Notes under the pieces: generated by a model
Databases searched by the model: none
Told to the model about the DNA's origin: nothing
The model's input: the letters and a program-made list of their open reading frames with translations, nothing else
In this document: one piece after another, positions 6,707-12,500 of the stretch
Layout: each line of letters starts with the position of its first letter
How positions within the stretch are numbered: the first letter of the stretch is position 1
Translations under genes and position numbers: made by a program
From: a candidate division KSB1 bacterium
GTDB lineage: Bacteria > Zhuqueibacterota > JdFR-76 > DREG01
Direction: 5' to 3'
Assembly (NCBI GenBank): GCA_022566355.1
Contig: JADFJB010000130.1
Coordinates: forward strand, 1 to 12,500
DNA length: 12,500 bases

Positions 6707-8461
6707 ATGATAAAAAGACTGACAATTCTGGTAAAAATCTATTCCATCTTACTGATTTTTCCTGTCCTTACACAAAATGCTTATGCAGATGGAAAGGATA
6801 AGTTGATTCATGAATTCGTAAAAAAATATTATGACATGCAATTGTTTAACGGCTCGGTATTAGTCGCTGAAAACGACAAAGTCATTTACAAAAATGGTTT
6901 TGGTTATGCAAACATGGAGTGGAAGATTCCGAACAAACCCGACACAATATTCCGTATTGGCTCCGTCACGAAACAATTCACAGCAATCCTGATATTAAAA
7001 TTAGTCGAAGAAGGAAAAATAAGTCTGGATGGTAAAATTACCGATTATCTTCCGGATTATCCAAAAAACCAGGGTGATAAAGTAACCATCCATCATCTTC
7101 TTACGCACACATCAGGTATCCCAAGTTATACAGGACTCCCAAATTTTTTTAAGGACATAAGCCGTAACCCCTATGAACCTGAAGAACTTCTATCGGTTTT
7201 TTCCGAGATGGAATTTGAGTTCGAGCCCGGATCGGAATTTCGTTATAACAATTCAGGCTATTTTATTCTTGGCGCAATTATCGAAAAAGTAGCTGGTAAA
7301 CGGTACGATAAAGTTCTTCATGAGCAAATCCTTGATCCATTGCATTTAGAGAATACCGGCTATGAGCACTATAAAATAATAACTGAGAAGCGCGCTTCCG
7401 GATATCAAAAAGTACTTGGCGGATATCAAGTTGCTCAATATCTAGACACCACACTTCCCTACTCTGCCGGAATGATGTATTCATCAGTAGAAGACCTGTT
7501 TAAGTGGAATCAAATCCTTTATACGGAAAAGCTTTTTAAAGACCAAAAATACAAGAAATTGATGTTTACGCCAAATCTGCAGAACTATGGCTATGGCTGG
7601 ATTATCCGGCAGCAAAAAATTGGAAAAACCGATAAATTTATCAATGTGATTGAACATGGCGGCGGTATTCACGGATTCAGCACCGGTTTTCGCCGACTTG
7701 TGGATGACAAACATGCAATTATTATCATGGACAACACTTCCGGAAATAGTAATGGCAAGATCATGAACGGGATTGTCAATATTCTATATGGAGAACCTAC
7801 TGAAGATCCTAAGATGCCCATTGCGGAAGAATTAATGCCCATCATAAACAAAGAAGGAGTCGAAAAAGCGATCAGCCATTATAGTAAACTTAAAAAAGAA
7901 AAAGCAGATTCTTATGACTTTTCTGAAAGAGAGCTGAACAACCTGGGATACCAACTTTTGAACAACGATGATTTAGAAACGGCGATAGCTATTTTTAAAC
8001 TGAATGTGGAAGCTTATCCGGATGCTTTCAATACCTACGACAGCCTTGGCGAGGCTTATAAGAAAATTGGCAATAAGAAACTAGCCATAAAAAATTACCA
8101 AAAATCTGTGCAGTTGAATCCTCGAAATGAAGGTGGTAAAGAAATGCTGGCGGAACTGGGAGTTGAAGTTGACCCGGATTTGGGTAAAGAAATGACACTC
8201 TCTGCAGAGATTTTGCAAAAGTATGTCGGAAAATATGAGCTTAAACCGAATTTTATAATAACAATTTCTTTAGAGGGCAACCAGCTTAAAGCCCAGGCTA
8301 CCGGACAATCAGCATTTGAAATATTTGCAGAAAGAGAAACCAAATTTTTCTCCAAGGCATTTCCAGTACAAATGACCTTCGATCTCGCAGATTCTGGTCA
8401 AGTAGAAAGCATGACATTGCATCAGAATGGACAAAATATGCCTGCAAAGAAAATTGAATAA
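6707..8461 (+). CDS. Secreted class C beta-lactamase-fold serine hydrolase with TPRs and C-terminal beta domain
   Basis: This 584-residue protein carries a Sec signal peptide (1-27, likely cleavage after AYA). Residues about 30-360 form the beta-lactamase/transpeptidase-like fold of class C enzymes and DD-peptidases. The catalytic SxxK is SVTK (Ser86, Lys89), the YxN motif is YNN (180-182), and HGG (317-319) replaces KTG. LLTHTSGIPSY (131-141) is another family hallmark. Residues about 400-475 contain TPR-like helices (LGYQLLNNDDLETAIAIFKL; YDSLGEAYKKIGNKKLAIKN). Residues about 495-584 are a beta-rich tail resembling DUF3471. The combination is common in Bacteroidota and Acidobacteria-like genomes. 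Family members are periplasmic or surface esterases, peptidases or penicillin-binding-like enzymes, so this should not be called a resistance gene on fold alone. AGGAG (6696-6700) is well spaced before the ATG. No neighbouring gene indicates the substrate. Confidence 0.9.
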   Translation: MIKRLTILVKIYSILLIFPVLTQNAYADGKDKLIHEFVKKYYDMQLFNGSVLVAENDKVIYKNGFGYANMEWKIPNKPDTIFRIGSVTKQFTAILILKLVEEGKISLDGKITDYLPDYPKNQGDKVTIHHLLTHTSGIPSYTGLPNFFKDISRNPYEPEELLSVFSEMEFEFEPGSEFRYNNSGYFILGAIIEKVAGKRYDKVLHEQILDPLHLENTGYEHYKIITEKRASGYQKVLGGYQVAQYLDTTLPYSAGMMYSSVEDLFKWNQILYTEKLFKDQKYKKLMFTPNLQNYGYGWIIRQQKIGKTDKFINVIEHGGGIHGFSTGFRRLVDDKHAIIIMDNTSGNSNGKIMNGIVNILYGEPTEDPKMPIAEELMPIINKEGVEKAISHYSKLKKEKADSYDFSERELNNLGYQLLNNDDLETAIAIFKLNVEAYPDAFNTYDSLGEAYKKIGNKKLAIKNYQKSVQLNPRNEGGKEMLAELGVEVDPDLGKEMTLSAEILQKYVGKYELKPNFIITISLEGNQLKAQATGQSAFEIFAERETKFFSKAFPVQMTFDLADSGQVESMTLHQNGQNMPAKKIE

Positions 8462-8852
8462 AATGGTATGTGAATAGTGTGGATTTGTGAAAATGCTTTT
8501 GTCATTTAAGGTTTTTGCATCAACACGGTTGATTCACGCCAAAAAACACATAACACATTTCCTCTTTGCTGTAACTAAATCAACTTATTGTTAGTTGGTG
8601 TTTGAAAATTTTAGAGTTGAAGATAGTCTACAATGACCTCCTTAATAGGGTTTAGTAATTATTATATGGAACGCATCAACCGTGTTGATGCTCCTTAAAA
8701 AATCATTTTATCTCGTCAAAATAAAACTTAATTACATCTTGACTTTTTCCACCCCATTTTGCATCTTCTTCTAAGTCACTTTTTTATAACCATTCAACAC
8801 TTAATCATTTGAAGAAAACTAGTTTTATAATACTGCTTCCGGAGGAAATTAT
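8462..8852. other. Intergenic region with paired palindromes
   Basis: The spacer after the serine hydrolase is AT-rich and I see no gene in it. It holds the two inverted copies of a 19-bp palindrome at 8517-8535 and 8673-8691, annotated separately. A shorter dyad, CAACT-TATTGTT-AGTTG (8581-8596), lies between them. Positions 8700-8840 show no repeat or coding signal, but should contain the promoter for the small ORF and the acetamidase-like gene. Confidence 0.45.
8517..8691. repeat. Inverted pair of a 19-bp palindrome (GCATCAAC-N3-GTTGATGC)
   Basis: The right copy (8673-8691) is a perfect palindrome, GCATCAAC CGT GTTGATGC. The left copy (8517-8535) is GCATCAAC ACG GTTGATTC, one mismatch from perfect. 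The two share a 17-bp perfect inverted match (8517-8533 with 8675-8691), so they can also pair with each other across about 140 bp. This could be the ends of a small palindromic element, a pair of operator sites, or terminator-type hairpins. The right copy has only a short, poor U-tract, which argues against a strong terminator. Confidence 0.7.
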
Positions 8853-8939
8853 ATGAAACCAAAGAAATTTATCTCATTACTCGTGTTTGCAATTGTTGTC
8901 TTTTACAAATGTGCAATCTTTCCATGCACAAAAGATTAA
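8853..8939 (+). CDS. Small ORF, 28 aa, signal-peptide-like (possible leader or gene remnant)
   Basis: The peptide reads MKPKKFISLLVFAIVVFYKC then AIFPCTKD and a TAA. It has a positively charged start followed by a hydrophobic segment (residues 6-18), like a signal peptide or a single membrane helix. A near-perfect Shine-Dalgarno, GGAGGA (8841-8846), lies 6 nt before the ATG, stronger than for most genes here. It ends 43 nt before the acetamidase-like gene and begins with MKP as that protein does. It could be a real small membrane peptide, a translated leader, or the surviving 5' end of a deleted secreted-protein gene. I favour the last, because the peptide stops just where a signal peptide would end. 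Confidence 0.35.
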   Translation: MKPKKFISLLVFAIVVFYKCAIFPCTKD

Positions 8940-8982
8940 TTGAAATCAATAAATTCAAAGCTAATATCAAAGGAGATTAAAA

Positions 8983-9960
8983 ATGAAACCCATTCGTATA
9001 TCAGTCATTTCGTTTTTCATCATTGCTTTTTTTACTATTGCTGTACACGCCCAGGATACTATTCGATTCGTTCCAAAAATTGGTTATCAGGCATTCAAGG
9101 TTCGGGAACCCGTATTGAAGCTTAAACCCGGAGATATCCTGGTTAGTAACACGTTGATGGGGCCCTATTATACCGAAGAAGGCGGGGCATGGCCGGGAGA
9201 AGTCGGACCTATACTAATCGAAGGTGCAACCACTAAAGATCAACTTGTCATTAAACTCATTAAAATACGCCCCAACCACGATTTAGCGCCTGCACGAATC
9301 AATCCTAATTTTGGTGGATTGGCTAGTGATATCCGGGTTCGAATGCTCAACCCTAAAATTCCTAGCAGTCGCTATCTTTGGCGAATCAATAAAGATAGAA
9401 ATATGGGATCGTTAGATTTACCTAAAAGTAAACTCAAGAAAATTGAAGTACCACTCAAACCCATGTTGGGTCGCGTTGCTGTGGCGCCAAAAGGAGAAGA
9501 GTCATTTCCCGGATTGTGGCCCGGCGATTTCGGCGGCAATATGGATGCCCCTGAGATTCGCGAAGGTGTGACGGTTTACCTGCCGATTTTTCATGACGGC
9601 GCTTACTTTTATTTCGGCGATGGTCACGCGTTGCAGGGCCACGGAGAAATCGCCGGTACCGGATTGGAAACCACAATGGATGTAATCCTTCAATTTGATC
9701 TAATCAAAAACAAGCCCATCGATTGGCCGCGTATCGAAGATGAAGAATATATCATGGTCGCCGGCAGCGCCCGACCTTTAATCGATGCTTTCCGCCTGGC
9801 TCATGTGGAATTAATCGAATGGCTTGTTGATGATTACGGTTTCGATAAATGGGAAGCCTACCAGGTTCTTTCCCAGGTTGGCACCAGCACTGTTTCAAAT
9901 ATTGTGGATCCACTCTACACGGTTGTAGCTAAATTTCCAAAGAAGTATTTGCCGGAGTGA
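8983..9960 (+). CDS. Exported acetamidase/formamidase-family protein
   Basis: This 325-residue protein has a clear Sec signal peptide (1-23, probable cleavage VHA-Q). The mature part matches the FmdA/AmdA family, which hydrolyses formamide, acetamide or other short amides to ammonia and the acid. Recognisable blocks are the WPGDFGGNMDAPEI segment (179-192) and the YFYFGDGHALQGHGEIAGTG block (208-227), with Asp182, Asp188, His204 and His215 as candidate metal or catalytic residues. The length is normal. Most characterised members are cytoplasmic, so the signal peptide places this one in the periplasm or outside, where it may act on a different amide or ester. AAAGGAG (8969-8975) precedes the ATG with 7-nt spacing and confirms the start. 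No transporter or amide-catabolism gene lies nearby, so the substrate is open. Confidence 0.88.
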   Translation: MKPIRISVISFFIIAFFTIAVHAQDTIRFVPKIGYQAFKVREPVLKLKPGDILVSNTLMGPYYTEEGGAWPGEVGPILIEGATTKDQLVIKLIKIRPNHDLAPARINPNFGGLASDIRVRMLNPKIPSSRYLWRINKDRNMGSLDLPKSKLKKIEVPLKPMLGRVAVAPKGEESFPGLWPGDFGGNMDAPEIREGVTVYLPIFHDGAYFYFGDGHALQGHGEIAGTGLETTMDVILQFDLIKNKPIDWPRIEDEEYIMVAGSARPLIDAFRLAHVELIEWLVDDYGFDKWEAYQVLSQVGTSTVSNIVDPLYTVVAKFPKKYLPE

Positions 9961-10066
9961 GTAATACCTTATTTATTTAAAATTTTTTAATTTCTAACTT
10001 GCCCATTTCCCAATTTATTATTACTTTTCCTTTCAGACAAAAGTCAATGGAATTCAAATCAACCTT

Positions 10067-10071
10067 GGAGG
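10067..10071 (+). promoter_or_regulatory. Shine-Dalgarno GGAGG fixing the start at 10077
   Basis: GGAGG lies 5 nt before the ATG at 10077. That ATG is followed by a lipoprotein signal peptide, so it is preferred over an in-frame ATG at 9999, which would add 26 residues in front of the signal sequence. Confidence 0.8.
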
Positions 10072-10076
10072 TTATC

Positions 10077-10574
10077 ATGAAAGTTTCAAAAATTTCTTTT
10101 CTCTTAATGCTGGCAGTTCCTTTCGCTTTCTTTGCGTGCGCAGGTTTGGAAAGCAGCGAACTGGATGTTGCTGAAGTTCAAGCTGCTATTGAGGAAAATA
10201 ATGCTAAATTTAGCGAGGCGCTGGTGAATGGCGATGTGGAAACCGCCGTTGCCTTCTATACGGACGACGCAATCGTAATGGCGCCCAATTTTCCTGAAAT
10301 GATGGGTATGGAAGCCATTAAAGCTGGTTTTACCCAAATGATGGCAGGCGCTGAAATGACAAGTTTCAAATTAAACCTGAGTGAAGTACGTATTATGGGT
10401 AACCGGGCATGTGAAATTGGACATTATACCCTTTCAGTTTTATTACCTGATGAAGAAAGCACTGGGGATGATAATGGCAAATATCTCGCGATCTGGAAAC
10501 AAACAGAAGATGGTTCCTGGAAAATGAGCATCAACATGTGGAACACCAGTGCAATGCCTGATATGAACATGTGA
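10077..10574 (+). CDS. SnoaL/DUF4440-like (NTF2-fold) lipoprotein
   Basis: The 165-residue product begins with a lipoprotein leader (MKVSKISFLLMLAVPFAFFA then Cys21), so the mature protein is probably membrane-anchored by a lipid at Cys21. Residues about 32-155 fit the NTF2-like cone fold of the DUF4440/SnoaL group: VQAAIEENNAKFSEALVNGD, then VETAVAFYTDDAIVMAPN, ending with GKYLAIWKQTEDGSWKMSIN. Families of this type include ketosteroid-isomerase-like enzymes and many non-enzymatic binding proteins, so no reaction can be assigned. It lies 116 nt after the acetamidase-like gene on the same strand, possibly but not necessarily co-transcribed. The C-terminus is methionine-rich (MPDMNM). Confidence 0.82.
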   Translation: MKVSKISFLLMLAVPFAFFACAGLESSELDVAEVQAAIEENNAKFSEALVNGDVETAVAFYTDDAIVMAPNFPEMMGMEAIKAGFTQMMAGAEMTSFKLNLSEVRIMGNRACEIGHYTLSVLLPDEESTGDDNGKYLAIWKQTEDGSWKMSINMWNTSAMPDMNM

Positions 10575-10604
10575 TTGCGCAAAAATCCGAAATCCGAATA
10601 TCTG

Positions 10605-10745
10605 AATTAACGTGAGTTCGATATAATTAATCTTAGGGAAAATATGCGAAATTATCAGCCTTCGACTCCGCTCAGGCTGCTGAATTTAAGCCATGGTGAG
10701 CGGAGTCAAACCATGAATTTATTTATGTCGAAACTCACGTTAATT
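10605..10745. repeat. 141-bp palindromic element with nested inverted repeats
   Basis: The terminal arms are a perfect 14-bp inverted repeat, AATTAACGTGAGTT (10605-10618) and AACTCACGTTAATT (10732-10745). The match continues weakly inward (CGATATAA against the complement of TTTATGTCG). Inside, GACTCCGCTCA (10664-10674) and TGAGCGGAGTC (10697-10707) form a second, 11-bp perfect inverted repeat. The nested design resembles the element at 6312-6537 but the sequence differs. There is no coding sequence and no visible target-site duplication. A non-autonomous mobile element or a dispersed structural repeat are the likely explanations. Confidence 0.7.
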
Positions 10746-10832
10746 TACAAACACTTTGATTGTGATTATATCTTTAAGAATTTACGTTTTTTCGTTTGTA
10801 TATTGGAATTTAGATAGTAGGACTTGTTTAGG

Positions 10833-10851
10833 TTTCCTGATCAAGTCAGGA
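10833..10851. repeat. Short perfect hairpin
   Basis: TTCCTGA and TCAGGAA are 7-bp perfect inverted arms around TCAAG. There is no U-tract after it, so it is not a classical terminator. It is probably a fragment of a dispersed palindromic repeat. Confidence 0.5.
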
Positions 10852-10886
10852 ACAGGCTTCGAAATTAGAGATTAGGATTTCATAAT

Positions 10887-10922
10887 AAAACCGCTGATCC
10901 ACTTAGGTTCGGGCGGTTTTTT
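10887..10922 (+). terminator. Strong Rho-independent terminator just upstream of the GNAT gene
   Basis: AAAACCGC (10887-10894) pairs with GCGGTTTT (10913-10920), and pairing continues inward with one bulge and one mismatch to a 5-nt loop (ACTTA). A run of six T follows the stem (10917-10922). On the other strand the T-run is interrupted but usable, so it may act in both directions. It lies only 21 nt before the ATG of the next gene, which is odd because little space remains for a promoter. It may be an attenuator in that gene's leader. Confidence 0.75.
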
Positions 10923-10943
10923 CTTTCTACTAATGGACTCCTC

Positions 10944-11426
10944 ATGATTAAGATTATCCAGGCAACAACAAGCGAACATTTCCGCCAAGCACGTTTGTTG
11001 TTCGAGGAATATGCGGAAAGCCTGGATTTTGAACTTGATTTTCAGGAATTTGATATCGAACTTAAAGAAATACATACGATATATGCCCCGCCGGCCGGTT
11101 GTTTATTGTTGGCTCGAGAAAATGAAAAAGCAATCGGCTGTGTGGCTTTGAGAAAGATAGATAAAAAGATTTGTGAGATGAAACGACTTTATGTAAATCC
11201 AAATCACCGGGGCAAAGATATCAGTAGAATGTTGGCGGAACAGATCATTCAAGAAGCTAAACAAATCGGTTATTTTCGGATGCGATTAGATACAGTACCA
11301 AGCATGAAGATAGCTCGCTCATTGTATCGATCACTTGGTTTTACTGAAATCGAACCTTATCGATTCAACCCGATAGGAGGGACTTCTTTTATGGAACTTA
11401 AGATAGCAATGATCAATGAACAGTGA
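10944..11426 (+). CDS. GNAT-family N-acetyltransferase
   Basis: This is a 160-residue cytosolic protein with the GNAT acyl-CoA-binding fold. The N-terminal helices (residues 10-45) are followed by strand GCLLLARENEKAIGCVALR (52-70). Motif A is CEMKRLYVNPNHRGKDISRM (77-96), then the helix LAEQIIQEAK, strand MRLDTV and the motif B region ARSLYRSLGFTEIEPY (124-139). Such enzymes transfer acetyl from acetyl-CoA to an amine of a small molecule or protein. The acceptor is unknown. The pyrophosphate-binding loop is unusual: the normal RGKGIG-like sequence is RGKDIS here (89-94), replacing two glycines that usually contact CoA, so activity may be reduced. There is no good Shine-Dalgarno, and a terminator lies just upstream. 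The last codons (MINEQ) run into a tandem-repeat tract, so the C-terminus may have been altered by repeat insertion. Confidence 0.87.
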   Translation: MIKIIQATTSEHFRQARLLFEEYAESLDFELDFQEFDIELKEIHTIYAPPAGCLLLARENEKAIGCVALRKIDKKICEMKRLYVNPNHRGKDISRMLAEQIIQEAKQIGYFRMRLDTVPSMKIARSLYRSLGFTEIEPYRFNPIGGTSFMELKIAMINEQ

Positions 11427-11480
11427 ACAAATAACAGTTAACAGTGACCAGTTCGCGGTGAGAACTGAGCAATTAACAAT
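11407..11480. repeat. Degenerate short tandem repeat (AACAGTGA/TAACAGT type)
   Basis: The tract holds repeated variants of AACAGTGA, TAACAGTT, AACAGTGACC, GAACTGAGC and TTAACAATG with irregular spacing. It begins within the final codons of the acetyltransferase gene and continues past its stop. It looks like a decayed simple-sequence array and I see no protein function in it. Confidence 0.5.
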
Positions 11481-11548
11481 GATTTAGAAAAAATGAAAGA
11501 AAAACTACCCCTACTAATTGACAACTTTTTTTAGGACGGCACTTCTGA

Positions 11549-11646
11549 TATCTGGCATCTGGAATCCGGCGTCTGGAATCTAGTATCTGGTATCCGGCAT
11601 CCGGCATCTGGTATCTGGCATCCGGCATCCGGCATCTGGTATCTGG
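11549..11646. repeat. Heptanucleotide tandem array, 14 units of YATCYGG
   Basis: Fourteen consecutive 7-bp units fill 98 bp without a gap. They are mostly TATCTGG, CATCTGG, TATCCGG or CATCCGG, with a few variants (AATCCGG, CGTCTGG, AATCTAG). Most variation is transition at positions 1 and 5. The array lies between the convergent acetyltransferase and cyclophilin genes. It resembles in design the short tandemly repeated heptanucleotides known from cyanobacteria, though the unit is different. Because 7 is not a multiple of 3 and the unit has no stop in any frame, it creates a spurious open frame on the minus strand. Confidence 0.9.
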
Positions 11647-11716
11647 TATAATTTCCCTGTTACGCTCCTCTTCCATTTCATCTATTTCATTTTTGCTGAA
11701 CTTCTAAAAAAGTGGG

Positions 11717-12403
11717 TTATCGATAAACCTCCATCTTTTGGATCTTAACCGGCTTAACAGGTCTGTCTTTCAACCTTGGATTTTGTTTTTCCGTCTCAAC
11801 TGCGGCTATTTTATTGACGACATCCATGCCTTTGGTAACTTGCCCGAATACCGTATAATCTCCATCTAAATTTGGTGTGGTACCGTGCATTATAAAAAAT
11901 TGGGAGCCGGCTCCCGCCGACTTATCACCCACCCTGGCCATGGAAAGAATTCCTGGCACATGTTTCTTTGAATTAAACTCATGGGGCATCGCAACTAGAG
12001 GGCCACCGCTTCCATCATCAAATGGATCATCATTTTTAGTATTTGGATCTCCGCCTTGAAGCATAAAACCTGAAATCACACGATGAAATAGTGTATTGTC
12101 GTAAAAGCCCGACTCAGCCCTGATGATAAATGAATAACAATGAATCGGCGCTAATTCCGGAAAAAACTTAACTTCGATATTGCCATAATTGGTTATGATC
12201 CGAGCTTTTACACCCTTCATTTGATTCACTAAAAAAGTAATTTTAGCTTCATTTTTGTCCGTCATTTTTAAATCACTCTCCATTTGTTGAATATCATTCT
12301 CTAATTCAATATTTCCGGATATTAATCTTTCCAACTCCTCTTTCTTACCACAAGAAATGAAAGTTAATAAAACTAGTATAAAACCAACTATCCGAGATCT
12401 CAT
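11717..12403 (-). CDS. Cyclophilin-type peptidyl-prolyl cis-trans isomerase, lipoprotein
   Basis: This 228-residue protein has a lipoprotein signal (lipobox FISC, Cys18), so it acts in the periplasm or outer membrane, helping fold proteins by isomerising Xaa-Pro bonds. Residues 20-62 are charged and probably a short coiled coil. Residues 66-228 are the cyclophilin domain. Active-site blocks are visible: LFHRVISGFMLQGGDP (105-120), containing the catalytic Arg108 and Gln116, then GAGSQFFIMHG (164-174) and NLDGDYTVFGQV (178-189). The Trp position of human CypA that confers cyclosporin binding is Leu here, as in many bacterial cyclophilins. AAGGAG precedes the ATG by 5 nt. It is convergent with the acetyltransferase gene, and the spacer between them is filled with repeats that may isolate the two transcripts. 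Confidence 0.93.
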   Translation of the reverse strand: MRSRIVGFILVLLTFISCGKKEELERLISGNIELENDIQQMESDLKMTDKNEAKITFLVNQMKGVKARIITNYGNIEVKFFPELAPIHCYSFIIRAESGFYDNTLFHRVISGFMLQGGDPNTKNDDPFDDGSGGPLVAMPHEFNSKKHVPGILSMARVGDKSAGAGSQFFIMHGTTPNLDGDYTVFGQVTKGMDVVNKIAAVETEKQNPRLKDRPVKPVKIQKMEVYR

Positions 12404-12455
12404 ATTAACTCCTTAATTTAATGATTGATTATGAAACTTCTGAAAAATTAACAGA

Positions 12456-12500
12456 ATGTCATTTCGACGTAGTCCTTCAGCTAGGCTTTTGGATAAACTC
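12456..12500. repeat. Probable partial dispersed repeat at window edge
   Basis: GTCATTTCGACGTAGTCCTT, beginning at 12459, resembles the start of the GTCATCCTGA-type palindromic repeat seen at 6364. It runs off the window, so its inverted partner cannot be seen. This is a weak call based on motif similarity. Confidence 0.35.

Larger units (their letters stand above)
10575..10943. other. Intergenic region with palindromic element and terminator
   Basis: This 369 bp spacer has no gene. It holds the inverted-repeat element at 10605-10745, a small perfect hairpin TTCCTGA-TCAAG-TCAGGAA (10833-10851) and the intrinsic terminator at 10887-10922. The stretch 10746-10830 is AT-rich and featureless. 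Confidence 0.5.

Noticed and set aside
6707-8461. Antibiotic-resistance beta-lactamase
   Set aside because: The SxxK, YxN and HGG motifs, together with TPR and C-terminal beta domains, fit broad serine hydrolases. Nothing in the sequence shows beta-lactam hydrolysis.
9999-10076. Upstream in-frame ATG that would lengthen the SnoaL-like protein by 26 residues
   Set aside because: The ATG at 10077 has a GGAGG and begins directly with a lipoprotein signal peptide. The extension would bury that signal.
10746-10922. Small non-coding RNA gene ending at the terminator
   Set aside because: The terminator is good, but I could not find a convincing promoter pair or conserved structure in the 140 bp before it.
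11549-11646. CRISPR array
   Set aside because: The units are contiguous 7-mers without spacers, and there are no cas genes.
11473-11676. Minus-strand open frame of 67 codons with a repeating 7-residue pattern (MPDARYQ type)
   Set aside because: It is a by-product of the stop-free 7-bp repeat, which stays open in every frame. There is no conserved domain, and the reading depends on repeat length.

Overview
The window looks like a stretch of a moderately AT-rich chromosome from the FCB side of the bacterial tree (Bacteroidota, Calditrichota, KSB1 and relatives), possibly from a metagenome-assembled genome. The evidence is a TonB-dependent receptor with an N-terminal carboxypeptidase-regulatory-like domain paired with a DUF4249-type lipoprotein, several Sec or lipoprotein signal peptides, mostly weak or absent Shine-Dalgarno sites beside a few strong ones, and many dispersed palindromic and short tandem repeats between genes. 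The phylum cannot be fixed from the sequence alone. Three genes end in TGA, so the genetic code appears standard.

Left edge, minus strand (1-1602): a Wzx-like polysaccharide flippase overlaps the start of a SAM-dependent methyltransferase that runs off the window. The methyltransferase N-terminus is split by an apparent one-base frameshift. This looks like the edge of a surface-glycan cluster. A 505 bp divergent spacer follows, holding a palindromic repeat with 9-nt periodicity.

Plus strand (2108-5349): the TonB-dependent receptor and the DUF4249 lipoprotein form a two-gene unit, probably an outer-membrane uptake pair of unknown substrate. It is followed (5457-6119) by decayed genes: a full-length DinB-family gene interrupted by one TGA, then the C-terminal tail of another protein, open in the same frame after a single TAG.

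Middle (6120-8982): a nested palindromic MITE-like element, a secreted class C beta-lactamase-fold serine hydrolase with TPRs and a C-terminal beta domain, then a 521 bp spacer with two copies of a 19-bp palindrome in inverted orientation and a 28-codon ORF with an excellent ribosome binding site.

Right part (8983-12403): an exported acetamidase/formamidase-family protein, a small SnoaL/DUF4440-like lipoprotein, a second palindromic element, a strong intrinsic terminator placed unusually just before a GNAT acetyltransferase, then degenerate tandem repeats including 14 copies of a 7-bp unit between convergent genes, and finally a lipoprotein cyclophilin on the minus strand.

The genes mostly look like independent transcription units for envelope or periplasmic functions, not one pathway. 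I found no convincing new multi-gene system. The most notable features are the repeat families and the gene decay.
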